From the NCBI GenBank assembly GCA_052389435.1, contig JBQTIB010000065.1, forward strand, positions 3,196 to 67,195: 64,000 nt of DNA, written 5' to 3'. Positions 44,955 through 54,190 of this stretch are shown here, piece after piece. The DNA comes from JBQTKD01 sp052389435. Its GTDB lineage: Bacteria; Actinomycetota; Actinomycetes; Sporichthyales; Sporichthyaceae. Below the pieces are notes generated by a model. The model was not told the origin of the DNA. It did not search any database and worked only from the letters and a program-made list of their open reading frames with translations. The translations under genes were made by a program, and so were the position numbers. Positions within the stretch are counted from its first letter, which is position 1; every line of letters begins with the position of its first letter.

Positions 44955-45012
44955 CCGGGCCGCCCAGCAGGCGCCGCGGAACTTCGGGGGAGTCCGCGGC
45001 GACTCACTGGGT

Positions 45013-45462
45013 ATGGGGGCCAAGGTGTTGCGGGTGTTCGCGCTCGTGTTGGCCGCAGTTCAACTCGGGCAGGCGGCCGACCTGTTTTTCGGTGCCAACC
45101 CCACGCATTCCCAGTCCGAGCTCGCCGCCTGGCACGCGGCCGCCGCGGTCGGGCTGCTGACCGGGGCCGCGAAGCCGTACCTCGTCGACGCGCTGATGCC
45201 GGTGATGGCGGGCGCCGCGGCGGTGACGGTGCTGATCAGCGTGCGGGACGTCGTCGCGCTGCGGACGACGGCGAGCGAGGAGGTCGCGCACCTGTTCCTG
45301 GTGCTCGGCTTCCTGGTGTTGACGATGCTCTGGATGGGGCAGAACGACGAGGCGGGGCGTCGGCAGAGGTCCCGGCGCGAGCACGATCTGTTCGACGACT
45401 CGCCGAGCCCGGATCGGGCGGGGCAACCGCGTCCCGTGGGCCGGATCGGCGTGCCACGATAG
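45013..45462 (+). CDS. Three-helix membrane protein
   Basis: 149 residues from ATG 45013. Helices at about 4-25, 40-75 and 93-112; the sequence HAAAAVGLLTGAAKPYLVDAL lies between the first two. Cytoplasmic tail of about 38 residues is charged (RRQRSRREHDLFDD). No family recognised with confidence; ends 29 bases before pruA. Confidence 0.65.
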   Translation: MGAKVLRVFALVLAAVQLGQAADLFFGANPTHSQSELAAWHAAAAVGLLTGAAKPYLVDALMPVMAGAAAVTVLISVRDVVALRTTASEEVAHLFLVLGFLVLTMLWMGQNDEAGRRQRSRREHDLFDDSPSPDRAGQPRPVGRIGVPR

Positions 45463-45491
45463 ATCGGCCGCCAGGCGATCAGGCAGAGCTC

Positions 45492-47147
45492 GTGCCCTCC
45501 GGGGCGGATGGGGGCCGGGTCTTGGACGGAACCACGCAGGTACCGCCGCCGCGCAACGAGCCGGTGTTGACCTACGCGCCCGGCAGTGCGGAACGCGCCC
45601 GCGTCGCCGACGCGCTGAAGGCCCTCGCCGCGGAGCGGCACGAACTCGCCGCCACCATCGGCGGCGTGCGGCGCATGGGCGGCGGCGAGCCGTTCGAGGT
45701 GCACGCCCCGCACGACCACCGCCTGGTGCTCGGCGCCGGCCGCGGAGCGGACCACTCCGACGCGGTCGCCGCCGTCGAGGCCGCACGGGTCGCCGCGCCG
45801 GGCTGGCGGGACCTGCCCTTCGACGAACGGGCCGCGGTGTTCCTGCGCGCGGCCGACCTGCTGGCCGGTCCGTGGCGGGACCAGCTCAACGCCGCGACGA
45901 TGCTCGGCCAGTCCAAGACCGTGCACCAGGCCGAGATCGACGCGGCGTGCGAGCTCGTCGACTTCTGGCGGTTCAACGTCGCCTTCGCGCAGGCGATCGG
46001 CCGCGAACAGCCGCTGTCCCCGCCCGGTTTCTGGAATCGCACGGACCTGCGCCCGCTCGAGGGTTTCGTGTACGCGATCACTCCGTTCAACTTCACCGCC
46101 ATCGCCGGGAACCTGCCGACGGCGCCCGCGCTGATGGGCAACACGGTGGTCTGGAAGCCGGCCACGACGCAGACCCTCGCCGCCGTTCTGACGTTGCGTC
46201 TGCTGGAGGCCGCGGGTCTGCCGCCCGGGGTGATCAACCTGCTGCCCGGCGACGGCAAGGCCGTCTCCGAGGTGGTGTTGAGCCACCCCGACCTCGCGGG
46301 CATCCACTTCACCGGCTCCACCCGGGTGTTCCAGAACCTGTGGCGCACGGTGGGGGAGAACATCGAGCACTACCGCGGCTACCCGCGACTGGTGGGCGAG
46401 ACCGGCGGCAAGGACTTCGTGCTCGCGCACCCCTCCGCGGACCCGGCAACGCTGCGTACCGCGCTGATCCGCGGCGCGTTCGAGTACCAGGGCCAGAAGT
46501 GCTCGGCGGCGTCGCGGGCGTACGTACCGCGATCGCTCTGGGAGCGGATGGGCTCGGACCTGCTCGCCGAAACGGCGGCGCTGCCGATGGGCGACGTCGC
46601 CGACTTCGGCAACTTCGTCGGCGCCGTCATCGACGGCAGGTCCTTCGCGACGCAGAAGGACGCGATCGAACGGGCCCGCACGCACGCCAACACCAGGATC
46701 GCCGTCGGCGGGTCCTACGACTCCGCCGTCGGATGGTTCGTCCGCCCGACGGTGCTCACCTCCACCGACCCGACCGACGAGATTTTCCGGACCGAGTACT
46801 TCGGCCCGATCCTCGGCGTCTTCGTCTACGAGGACGCCGAATGGGACAGGGTGCTGCGCCTGGTCGACACCGCGAGCCCGTATGCCCTCACCGGCGCCGT
46901 GTTCGCCACCGACCGGACCGCGATCGACGCCGCGAGTCGCGCGCTGCGCTTCTCCGCCGGAAACTTCTACGTCAACGACAAGCCGACCGGTGCCGTCGTC
47001 GGACAGCAGCCCTTCGGCGGGGCCCGCGCCTCCGGCACCAACGACAAGGCCGGGTCCGCGCTGAACCTGCTCCGCTGGACCAGCCCGCGGTCGGTCAAGG
47101 AGACCTTCGTGCCCCCGACCGACTGGCGCTATCCGCACATGGGCTAG
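45492..47147 (+). CDS. pruA: L-glutamate gamma-semialdehyde (1-pyrroline-5-carboxylate) dehydrogenase
   Basis: 551 residues from GTG 45492; a TTG at 45522, giving the more typical N-terminus LDGTTQVPPPRNEPV, may be the true start. Oxidises P5C/glutamate semialdehyde to glutamate with NAD. Aldehyde dehydrogenase landmarks: ITPFNFTAIAGNLP, NTVVWKPATTQ (NAD-binding Lys), IHFTGSTRVF, GETGGKDF (general base Glu), EYQGQKCSAASR (nucleophile Cys) and EYFGPILGVFVYED. No proline dehydrogenase gene is adjacent. Product glutamate can be used by the glutamate dehydrogenase at 49380. Confidence 0.94.
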   Translation: MPSGADGGRVLDGTTQVPPPRNEPVLTYAPGSAERARVADALKALAAERHELAATIGGVRRMGGGEPFEVHAPHDHRLVLGAGRGADHSDAVAAVEAARVAAPGWRDLPFDERAAVFLRAADLLAGPWRDQLNAATMLGQSKTVHQAEIDAACELVDFWRFNVAFAQAIGREQPLSPPGFWNRTDLRPLEGFVYAITPFNFTAIAGNLPTAPALMGNTVVWKPATTQTLAAVLTLRLLEAAGLPPGVINLLPGDGKAVSEVVLSHPDLAGIHFTGSTRVFQNLWRTVGENIEHYRGYPRLVGETGGKDFVLAHPSADPATLRTALIRGAFEYQGQKCSAASRAYVPRSLWERMGSDLLAETAALPMGDVADFGNFVGAVIDGRSFATQKDAIERARTHANTRIAVGGSYDSAVGWFVRPTVLTSTDPTDEIFRTEYFGPILGVFVYEDAEWDRVLRLVDTASPYALTGAVFATDRTAIDAASRALRFSAGNFYVNDKPTGAVVGQQPFGGARASGTNDKAGSALNLLRWTSPRSVKETFVPPTDWRYPHMG

Positions 47148-47168
47148 CGCCGATCGCGTAGACCGCAG

Positions 47169-47234
47169 AGTGCGAAATGTCCGAATGGGACGGGTTCGGG
47201 ACAAAGACACTGCCAACGGCGTGTCTTTCGCACT
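47169..47234 (+). terminator. Nested hairpin after pruA
   Basis: Inner AAAGACAC / GTGTCTTT (8 bp, perfect, ten-base loop) enclosed by AGTGCG / CGCACT. The outer left arm AGTGCGAAA could alternatively pair with TTTCGCACT, competing with the inner stem. Terminator of pruA most likely; attenuation of the next gene is possible. Confidence 0.5.
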
Positions 47235-47326
47235 ATGTCTGGCGACGATCAAGCTCGCGCGTTCCTACGCTCGAAGTCTGGCGACCCCTCCCGAGGCGGT
47301 CGCCGCGACGCGGCTGGGAGTCTGCG

Positions 47327-48778
47327 ATGGGCTACGCACTCGGAATCGACCTGGGCACGCCGTTGGCGTCCGCCGCCGTGGTCTGCGAGGACGGCACGGT
47401 GGTGCCGCTGGTTCTCGGCGGGCCGGAGCAGCCGATCGACGCCGAGCGGTCGGTGGTTGCCGCCGCGATGGTCAACTGGATCGTCGCGACGGCCGTCGAA
47501 CGCGACGGCGGCAGGCCCCATCCGCTGGCGGTGTGCGTGCCGGACGACTGGAACGCCCGCGAGCGCCTGGTCCTGATTCAGGGCTTCGTCGCGCAGGGCA
47601 ACGGGCACGCGCACCTCGTCGCCCAGGCCGACGCCATCGCCGCCTACCGCGCCGCCGGGGGCGACCCGTGCCCCGAGGTCGCCCTCGCCGCCGGTGCGGC
47701 GCTGGCCGCGGCGGGTGCGCCTCGGCCCGTTGCGGCACCGGCGCCTGCGCCGGCACCGGCGCCGAGGGCCGCGACGCCCCCGATGCCGGCGCCCGCGCCG
47801 CCGAGGACGCCCACACCCGTGTCGAAACCCGTACCGGACCCGGTCCGGGTCACTCTGCTGGACGTCACCGCCCCTGCCGCGGCACCGCGCGTACCGCCGC
47901 GGCCGGCGCTCGCGCAGCGGTACGCAGCGGATGCCGCCGCGGCCGCCGCCTGGGTGCGGGGCCGAACCAACGTTCGCGCCGTCGGGATCGCCACGGCGGC
48001 AGTCGTCGGCGTCGGAGCCGTGCTCGGCGCCGTCGGCTTCGCCGCCGGGAGCGACGGATCCGCCAATCCCACGGCGGCCACCGTGCCGCAGACCCCCGTC
48101 GAGGCCGCCGCGGTCGGCGAGGACCCGGCCGCGCCACTCGTCGATGCGCTGCTCGACCGCGAGCTCGAAGAGTTCGAGGAGCCGGCGGAGTTCGAGGCGC
48201 CGGTTGGCCCGGCCGCCGCGGAGCCCGTGGTTCAGGTGCGGCCGGAGTCCGCCGCGCTGACGAAGGCCCCCGCCGTGGTGATCGCACAACCCAAGGCCGT
48301 CGTGGGCAAGCACCGCAAGCAGGGCAGGCACCGCGGCACCGGGGCGACGGAGGACCGCGACGACCGCGACAACCGCGACCGCGACCGGGACAGAGACCGT
48401 GATCGGGACCGCGATCGGGACCGCGATCGGGACCGCGACCGGGACCGCGACCGGGACCGGGATCGGGACCGGGATCGGGACCGCGACCGCGATCGGGACC
48501 GCGACACCGTCCCGGGGCAGCCGTCGGCCCCGGCCCCGGCCCCGGAGCCGCAGCCGGAGCCCGCGCCTGCGCCCGCGCCGCAGCCCGACCCGGCCAGCCC
48601 GGATCCCCTGCCGGAGCCGCAGCCCGATCCGCAGCCCGACCCCGCCACTCCGGACCCCCAGCCGGACCCCCAGCCGGACCCCCAGCAGGAGCCGCAGCCC
48701 GTGGCGGAGTCCGTGCCCGACCCGGCCTCGCAACCCGACCCGGCCCCGCAGTCCGACCCGGCGGCGCCCACGGGCTGA
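47327..48778 (+). CDS. Hsp70-like N-terminal fragment fused to Arg-Asp and Pro-rich repeats
   Basis: 483 residues; ATG with GGGAG upstream. Residues 1-130 resemble the first lobe of an Hsp70/actin-type ATPase (YALGIDLGTPLASAAVV with the phosphate-1 loop; later PHPLAVCVPDDWNAR), but the rest of the ATPase is missing. A Pro/Ala linker, one transmembrane helix (about 223-243), an acidic stretch, then an almost pure (Arg-Asp)n run (residues 343-393) and a C-terminal PEPQPDP-type repeat follow. Probable topology: ATPase-like lobe in the cytoplasm, repeats outside. No known function; related Hsp70-lobe proteins are common in actinobacteria. Confidence 0.7.
   Translation: MGYALGIDLGTPLASAAVVCEDGTVVPLVLGGPEQPIDAERSVVAAAMVNWIVATAVERDGGRPHPLAVCVPDDWNARERLVLIQGFVAQGNGHAHLVAQADAIAAYRAAGGDPCPEVALAAGAALAAAGAPRPVAAPAPAPAPAPRAATPPMPAPAPPRTPTPVSKPVPDPVRVTLLDVTAPAAAPRVPPRPALAQRYAADAAAAAAWVRGRTNVRAVGIATAAVVGVGAVLGAVGFAAGSDGSANPTAATVPQTPVEAAAVGEDPAAPLVDALLDRELEEFEEPAEFEAPVGPAAAEPVVQVRPESAALTKAPAVVIAQPKAVVGKHRKQGRHRGTGATEDRDDRDNRDRDRDRDRDRDRDRDRDRDRDRDRDRDRDRDRDRDRDRDRDRDTVPGQPSAPAPAPEPQPEPAPAPAPQPDPASPDPLPEPQPDPQPDPATPDPQPDPQPDPQQEPQPVAESVPDPASQPDPAPQSDPAAPTG
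48353..48505 (+). repeat. In-frame 6/12-nt tandem repeat encoding (Arg-Asp)n
   Basis: 153 bases of GACCGC/GACCGG/GATCGG units, often as 12-nt GACCGCGATCGG blocks, keeping frame throughout. Likely prone to length variation. Confidence 0.9.
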
Positions 48779-48867
48779 CGCAGAACGCACGTCGGGCGAC
48801 GCGTTGGCCCTTCCGGCTTGCGGAAGCGGCCACGCGCCGCCCGACGAGGCGAAGCGGTGGGAGCGGA

Positions 48868-49332
48868 CTAGCTCTCGGCGGCCTTCTTGACGTTGGCCAG
48901 GGTCGTCTCGATCGACGTCTTCACGAACGCCTTGCGGTCCGCGACGCCGGTGACGAGCTTGCCGACGGCGTCGGACTTCAGCGGACCGCTGCGGGTGTCG
49001 ATCCAGGTCTCGGTGACCTTGCAGCCGGTGGCGGTGGGCTCGATGTCGTAGCGCCAGCGGGCGCCCGTCAGCGGGCCGAGCTTCACGGTGAACTGCAGCT
49101 TCGACGGGGCCTGAGCCTCGTCGATGACGACGCCGGCGGCCCACTTCTTCTTGCCGTTCTTGTTTTTGCCGGCGAACTTGACGCCGGGCGCGGCCTCGGT
49201 GGCCCCGCCCTTCCACTTGCCGCCGCAGGCCTCCGGGCTCCACTCGCCCATGCGCGGCAGATCGCTGACCATTTTGTAGACCTTCTCGGCCGGGGCGGCG
49301 ATTTCGATCGTCCCGGTGATGTTGTCCGACAT
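48868..49332 (-). CDS. SRPBCC-family (START-like) protein
   Basis: 154 residues; ATG with GGAGG four bases upstream. TGTIEIAAPAEKVYKMVSDL, PRMGEWSPEACGGKW, KLQFTVKLGPLTGARWRYDI and VTETWIDTRSG are typical of polyketide-cyclase/dehydrase-like SRPBCC proteins that bind hydrophobic ligands in the cytoplasm. Ligand unknown. Follows the glutamate dehydrogenase gene on the same strand? No: it lies downstream of it on the minus strand, 47 bases past its stop, and may share its transcript. Confidence 0.85.
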   Translation of the reverse strand: MSDNITGTIEIAAPAEKVYKMVSDLPRMGEWSPEACGGKWKGGATEAAPGVKFAGKNKNGKKKWAAGVVIDEAQAPSKLQFTVKLGPLTGARWRYDIEPTATGCKVTETWIDTRSGPLKSDAVGKLVTGVADRKAFVKTSIETTLANVKKAAES

Positions 49333-49379
49333 GTGACCTCCAGTAAGTCCTGGGGCGATACTGCCGGCTTGACGGGGCG

Positions 49380-52300
49380 TCAGGCGCGCGGAGCGCTGAG
49401 CAATCCTCGGAAAGCTCGCATCGCCACCGAAACGGTGGCGAGGTCCTCGGTACCGCCGGAGAGCAGTTCGCCGAACATCCGCTCCGCCCGCTCCACCGAT
49501 CCGGCGGCGGCCGTTCGCCACGCGGCGAGGCGAGTTTCGGCGTCGCCGGCTCCGGTGGCGAGAACATCCGCGGTCAGCGCGGCGTGCGCCGCGAAGAGGT
49601 CCTCGCGCAGGCTCGCACGCGCCATCGACTTCCAGCGGTCGTCGCGAGGCAGTGCGTTCACCTTCCCGAGAAGTTCGGCGATCCCGAGGCGATCGGCGAG
49701 CAGGAAGTACACCGCCGCGACCTCGGCCGGGGCGTAGCCGCCCGTCCGGGCCACCTCGACGACGTCCAACGCCGCGAACCCGACGTCCATCGCTGCGGCG
49801 CGATCGGCCAGCGCGTCCGGCACTCCGGCGGCGCGCAGGTCCGCGCTCGCCGCGGCCAGTGCGGCGGCGTCCGCGCCGGACACCAGGCCGGGCAGCAGGC
49901 CCAACACCTCCGCGACGGGGCCGGCGAAGATGGCGAGTTCGCCGTCGATGTCCAGCGGCGGACGGCGCTTCTGCAGCAGCCAACGCGTCGCCCGCTCGGC
50001 CAGGCGTCGCGCCCCGAGTCGCAACTGCACCTGCACGGCGGCGGGTACGAGATTGTCCAGATCCGCGACGGCCGTCCGGAAGCCGTCGAGTGCGAACACG
50101 TCGCGCGCGACCAGCCAGGCCCGGACGATGTCGACCCCGGTCGCCGCGGTCTCCTCGCGCACCCGGTGCACGAAGGTGATGCCGGCGGAGTTCACGACGT
50201 CGTTGACCACCGCGGTGGTCAGGATCTCCCGGTGCAGCGGATGGGAGGCGATTCGATCGGCGAAGCGCTCGCGCAGCGCCGTCGGGAAATACCGCGTCAG
50301 ATCGTCGACCAGAGCGGGAGATTCGGGCAGGTCTCCGGCGAGGAGTTCGCGGTCCAGTGCGATCTTCGTCCACGCCAGCAGCACGGCCAGTTCGGGTCCG
50401 GTCAGGCCGGTGCCCGCGGCGGCGCGCGCGTTCAGTTCGGCGTCGCTGGGCAGGAACTCGACCTCGCGGTCCAGCAGTCCCTCCGCGCCGAGGGCGGCGA
50501 TCAGCCGTCGGTGCACGTGCAGCAGGGCCGGGGCCTGGTGCACCGCATTGCTCAGCGCGAGGTTCTGCGCGTAGTTGTCGCGCAGGACCAGGTCGGCGAC
50601 CTCCTCGGTCATCGAGGCCAACAGTGCGGTCCGCTCGCCGGCGTCGAGGGCACCGGCGGCGACGGCCCCGTCGAGCAGGATCTTGATGTTCACCTCGTGG
50701 TCGGAGGTGTCCACGCCGGCGGAGTTGTCGATGGCGTCGGTGTTGATCCGCCCGCCCGCGCGGGCGTACTCGATCCGGCCGCGTTGGGTGGCGCCGAGGT
50801 TGCCGCCCTCGCCGACGCACGCGGCCCGCAGCGCGCCGCCGTCGACGCGGATCGCATCGTTGGCCTTGTCTCCGCATTCGGCGTTGGTTTCCACCGACGC
50901 CTTCACGTAGGTGCCGATGCCGCCGTTCCACAGGAGGTCGACCGGGGCGAGCAGGATCGCCTTCATCAGCTCGGCCGGCGTCAGGGCGACGGTGCCCGCG
51001 GGCAGGTCGAGGGCGGCGCGGACCTGCTCGCTCACCGGGATCGACTTGGCCGAGCGCGGGTAGACCCCGCCGCCCGTCGAGATCAGTGCCGCGTCGTAGT
51101 CCGCCCAGGAGGAGCGCGGCAGCGCGAACAGTCGTTGCCGTTCCGCGTAGGAGACCGCCGCGTCCGGGGCGGGGTCGAGAAAGACGTGCCGGTGGTCGAA
51201 GGCCGCGACGAGGCGGATGTGGCGGGAGAGCAGCATGCCGTTGCCGAACACGTCGCCGGACATGTCGCCGACGCCGACGCAGGTGAAGTCCCGGGCCTGG
51301 CAGTCGATCCCGCGCTCGCGGAAGTGCCGCTTCACCGACTCCCACGCGCCGCGTGCGGTGATGCCCATGGCCTTGTGGTCGTACCCGACGGAGCCGCCGG
51401 AGGCGAAGGCGTCGCCGAGCCAGAAGCCGCGTTCGAGGCTGATCGCATTGGCGGTGTCGGAGAAGCGCGCGGTGCCCTTGTCGGCGGCGACGACGAGGTA
51501 GGCGTCTTCGCCGTCGTGGCGCACGACGTTCGCCGCCGGAACGATCTGACGGTCCTTCAGGTTGTCGGTGACGTCGAGCAGGGCGTTGATGAACGCCTTG
51601 TAGCAGGCCACGCCCTCCGCCGCGTAGGCCTCGCGGTCGGCGTCGGCGGAACCCGTCGGTGCGGGCGGTCGCTTGACGACGAACCCGCCCTTGGCGCCCA
51701 CCGGCACGATGACGGCGTTCTTCACCATCTGCGCCTTGACCAGGCCCAGGATTTCGGTGCGGAAGTCCTCGCGCCGGTCCGACCAGCGCAGCCCGCCGCG
51801 AGCCACCGGACCGAAGCGCAGGTGTACGCCCTCGACGGCCGGCGAGTACACCCAGATCTCGAACGCCGGACGGGGAGCGGGCAGGTCGGGAATCTGGCGC
51901 GGGTCCAGCTTGAAGGCCAACGCGCCCCGACCCGGCACCCAGTGGTTGGTTCGCAGCGTCGCGCGGATCAGCACGAGGAGCGAGCGCAGGATGCGATCGG
52001 CGTCGAGACTGGCGACCTGCTCGAGTGCGGCCAGGATGTCGGAGTCCAGGGCTTCGACGACCTCGCGGCGTTCGGCGGCGTCGGGCGCGCCGAGGGCCGG
52101 GTCGAAGCGGGCCTCGAACAGTCGCACCAGCATGCGCGCGATCGCCGCGTCCGCGGTGAGCACCGTCTCGATGTACTCCTGGCCGAAGGCGGTCCCGGCC
52201 TGGCGCAGGTACTTCACGTACGCCCGCAGCACGCCGATCTGATGCCAGCTCAGGCCCGCGTGCAGGACGAGGCGGTGCAGGCCGTCGGACTCCGTGGCGC

Positions 52301-54188
52301 CGTTGCGCGCGGCGAGGAAGGCCTCCTCGAAAGCCTCCCGCACCGGCGCGACGGCGCCGGTGCCGGCGTCCGTGCGCAGGCCGAAGTCGTAGATCCACGT
52401 CTGCGTGGAACCGTCGAGGTCGATGCGGTAGGGCTGCTCGTCGGTGACCTCGACCCCGAGGTGCTGCAGGACGGGGAGGACTTCGGACAGCGAGATCGGC
52501 CCGCCGCGTCGGTAGACGGTGAACCGCGGCGCCTCGACCGGGGCGCCCTTGGGGGCGTAGAGCCGCACGGACGTGCCGACGTCGAGGGGCAGTTTCTCCA
52601 GCCGGGTCAGGTCGTCGACGGCCGCGCGGGCCGAGTTCACCTCGCGATAGCCGGCCGGGAACGCATCGGCGTAACGGGCCGTCAGTTCCGCTGCCACACG
52701 GGCGTCGTGGCGCTCGTCGAGGGCTTCGGCGAGGTCTTCGCGCCAGGTCCGCGTGGCCTCGACCAGGCGGGCCTCGATGGCGGCGGCGTCGATCGGGCGC
52801 CGCTGGTCCGCGGGCAGTTCGGGGTCCACGCGCACCGTGAAGTGCAGGCGGGCCAGCACCGATTCGGTGACCCGCGAGGTGTGGTCGACCGAGACTCCGG
52901 CCAGTTCCTCGAGCAGAAGCTGTTCGATGCGCAGGCGGGTCTCGGTGTTGTACCGGTCTCGGGGCAGGTACACCAACGCCGAGTAGAAGCGGCCGTACTC
53001 GTCCGGGCGCAGGAACAGGCGCAGTCGGCGGCGTTCCTTCAGGTGCAGCACCGCGAGCAGGATCTCGGCGAGCTCGGGAACCTCGGTGCCCCAGAGTTCG
53101 TCGCGAGGATAGGTTTCGACGGCTTCGAGCAGGTCGCGGCCGGAGTAGCTGTTGGGGTGAAAGCCGGTCAGGGCGTAGAGCTCGTCGACCTTGCGGCGCA
53201 GGATCGGGATGCGCAGCACGCTGTCGGCGTACGCGGCCCGGCTGAACAGGCCGAGGAAGCGCCGCTCGCCGACGACCCGGCCCTGGGCGTCGAAGCGCTT
53301 CACCCCGACGAAGTCGAGGTAGCCGGCGCGATGCACCGTGGAGCGGGACATGGACTTGTTCACGATGACCGGCCGCGGATCGGCCCACACTCGGGCGCGC
53401 ATCCCCGCCGGCAGTGCGTCGAAGGAGAAGGACATCGGTGCGTCGCCGCGCAGGATGCCGAGGCCGCTGCCGGGCACGCCGCGCAACTCCTCGCCGCGTT
53501 CGCCCGCCACGAGTTCGTACTCGCGGTAGCCGAGGAAGGTGAAGTGGTTGTCCGCGATCCAGGACAGCAGGTCTGCGCCCTCGGCGAGCACCGCATTCGC
53601 GGCGGGAGCGTCGGTGCGAAGGTCGCCGAGGAGTTCTTCGGCCGCGCGCAGCGCCGCCTCGCCCATCTTCTGCCAGTCCTCGACGGCGTCTCGCACGTCG
53701 CCGAGCACCCGCCGCAGATCGGAGCAGATGCCCTCGGCCTCGGCGTCGACGAGGCGTTCGACCTCGACGTGGATCCACGACTCCGCGGTGTCCTCGGCAG
53801 TCGGGACGTCGTGGCAGGGCCCGAGCAGACGCCCGGCGACGTCGCGGCGCACGCGTGGCTGAGGGTGGACGACGAGGTCGATGGCCCGGTCGGTACGGGT
53901 GAGTTCGGCGGTCACCGAGTCCACGAGAAACGGCATGTCGTCGGTGACGACCTCGACCACCGTCCGGCCCTGCGCGGACCAGCCGTGGCTGTCCGCGAGC
54001 GGGGTGAACACGCGCACCCGCGCGGTGCCCTGCGGTCTGTTCCCGGCGAGCTCGAGGTGCGAGCGCACGGCGCCGTCGAGGTCCTCGGGTTTGCGATCGG
54101 CCAGTTCTTCGCGGGGGACGTTCTTCCAGTACGCCTCGCGCAGGCGGGCGAACTCCTCGGTACTCACGTCGTCGGTCGGCGCAGTCAT
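49380..54188 (-). CDS. gdh: NAD-specific glutamate dehydrogenase, large (L_180) class
   Basis: 1602 residues, the normal length for the 180-kDa class first described in Streptomyces. Interconverts glutamate and 2-oxoglutarate plus ammonia. The long N-terminal part has ACT-like regulatory regions (VVTDDMPFLVDSVTAEL; NHFTFLGYREYEL). The catalytic core shows GGLRWSDRREDFRTEI, KAQMVKNAVIVPVGAKGGF (catalytic Lys region, near residue 825) and the NAD site VGVGDMSGDVFGNGML (near 970). Starts two bases after the tryptophan dioxygenase stop, so the two form an operon of amino-acid catabolism. Confidence 0.95.
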   Translation of the reverse strand: MTAPTDDVSTEEFARLREAYWKNVPREELADRKPEDLDGAVRSHLELAGNRPQGTARVRVFTPLADSHGWSAQGRTVVEVVTDDMPFLVDSVTAELTRTDRAIDLVVHPQPRVRRDVAGRLLGPCHDVPTAEDTAESWIHVEVERLVDAEAEGICSDLRRVLGDVRDAVEDWQKMGEAALRAAEELLGDLRTDAPAANAVLAEGADLLSWIADNHFTFLGYREYELVAGERGEELRGVPGSGLGILRGDAPMSFSFDALPAGMRARVWADPRPVIVNKSMSRSTVHRAGYLDFVGVKRFDAQGRVVGERRFLGLFSRAAYADSVLRIPILRRKVDELYALTGFHPNSYSGRDLLEAVETYPRDELWGTEVPELAEILLAVLHLKERRRLRLFLRPDEYGRFYSALVYLPRDRYNTETRLRIEQLLLEELAGVSVDHTSRVTESVLARLHFTVRVDPELPADQRRPIDAAAIEARLVEATRTWREDLAEALDERHDARVAAELTARYADAFPAGYREVNSARAAVDDLTRLEKLPLDVGTSVRLYAPKGAPVEAPRFTVYRRGGPISLSEVLPVLQHLGVEVTDEQPYRIDLDGSTQTWIYDFGLRTDAGTGAVAPVREAFEEAFLAARNGATESDGLHRLVLHAGLSWHQIGVLRAYVKYLRQAGTAFGQEYIETVLTADAAIARMLVRLFEARFDPALGAPDAAERREVVEALDSDILAALEQVASLDADRILRSLLVLIRATLRTNHWVPGRGALAFKLDPRQIPDLPAPRPAFEIWVYSPAVEGVHLRFGPVARGGLRWSDRREDFRTEILGLVKAQMVKNAVIVPVGAKGGFVVKRPPAPTGSADADREAYAAEGVACYKAFINALLDVTDNLKDRQIVPAANVVRHDGEDAYLVVAADKGTARFSDTANAISLERGFWLGDAFASGGSVGYDHKAMGITARGAWESVKRHFRERGIDCQARDFTCVGVGDMSGDVFGNGMLLSRHIRLVAAFDHRHVFLDPAPDAAVSYAERQRLFALPRSSWADYDAALISTGGGVYPRSAKSIPVSEQVRAALDLPAGTVALTPAELMKAILLAPVDLLWNGGIGTYVKASVETNAECGDKANDAIRVDGGALRAACVGEGGNLGATQRGRIEYARAGGRINTDAIDNSAGVDTSDHEVNIKILLDGAVAAGALDAGERTALLASMTEEVADLVLRDNYAQNLALSNAVHQAPALLHVHRRLIAALGAEGLLDREVEFLPSDAELNARAAAGTGLTGPELAVLLAWTKIALDRELLAGDLPESPALVDDLTRYFPTALRERFADRIASHPLHREILTTAVVNDVVNSAGITFVHRVREETAATGVDIVRAWLVARDVFALDGFRTAVADLDNLVPAAVQVQLRLGARRLAERATRWLLQKRRPPLDIDGELAIFAGPVAEVLGLLPGLVSGADAAALAAASADLRAAGVPDALADRAAAMDVGFAALDVVEVARTGGYAPAEVAAVYFLLADRLGIAELLGKVNALPRDDRWKSMARASLREDLFAAHAALTADVLATGAGDAETRLAAWRTAAAGSVERAERMFGELLSGGTEDLATVSVAMRAFRGLLSAPRA

Positions 54189-54190
54189 GC

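Noticed and set aside
48353..48505. Short repeats as a CRISPR array
   Set aside because: Units are contiguous, have no spacers and keep the reading frame of a protein.
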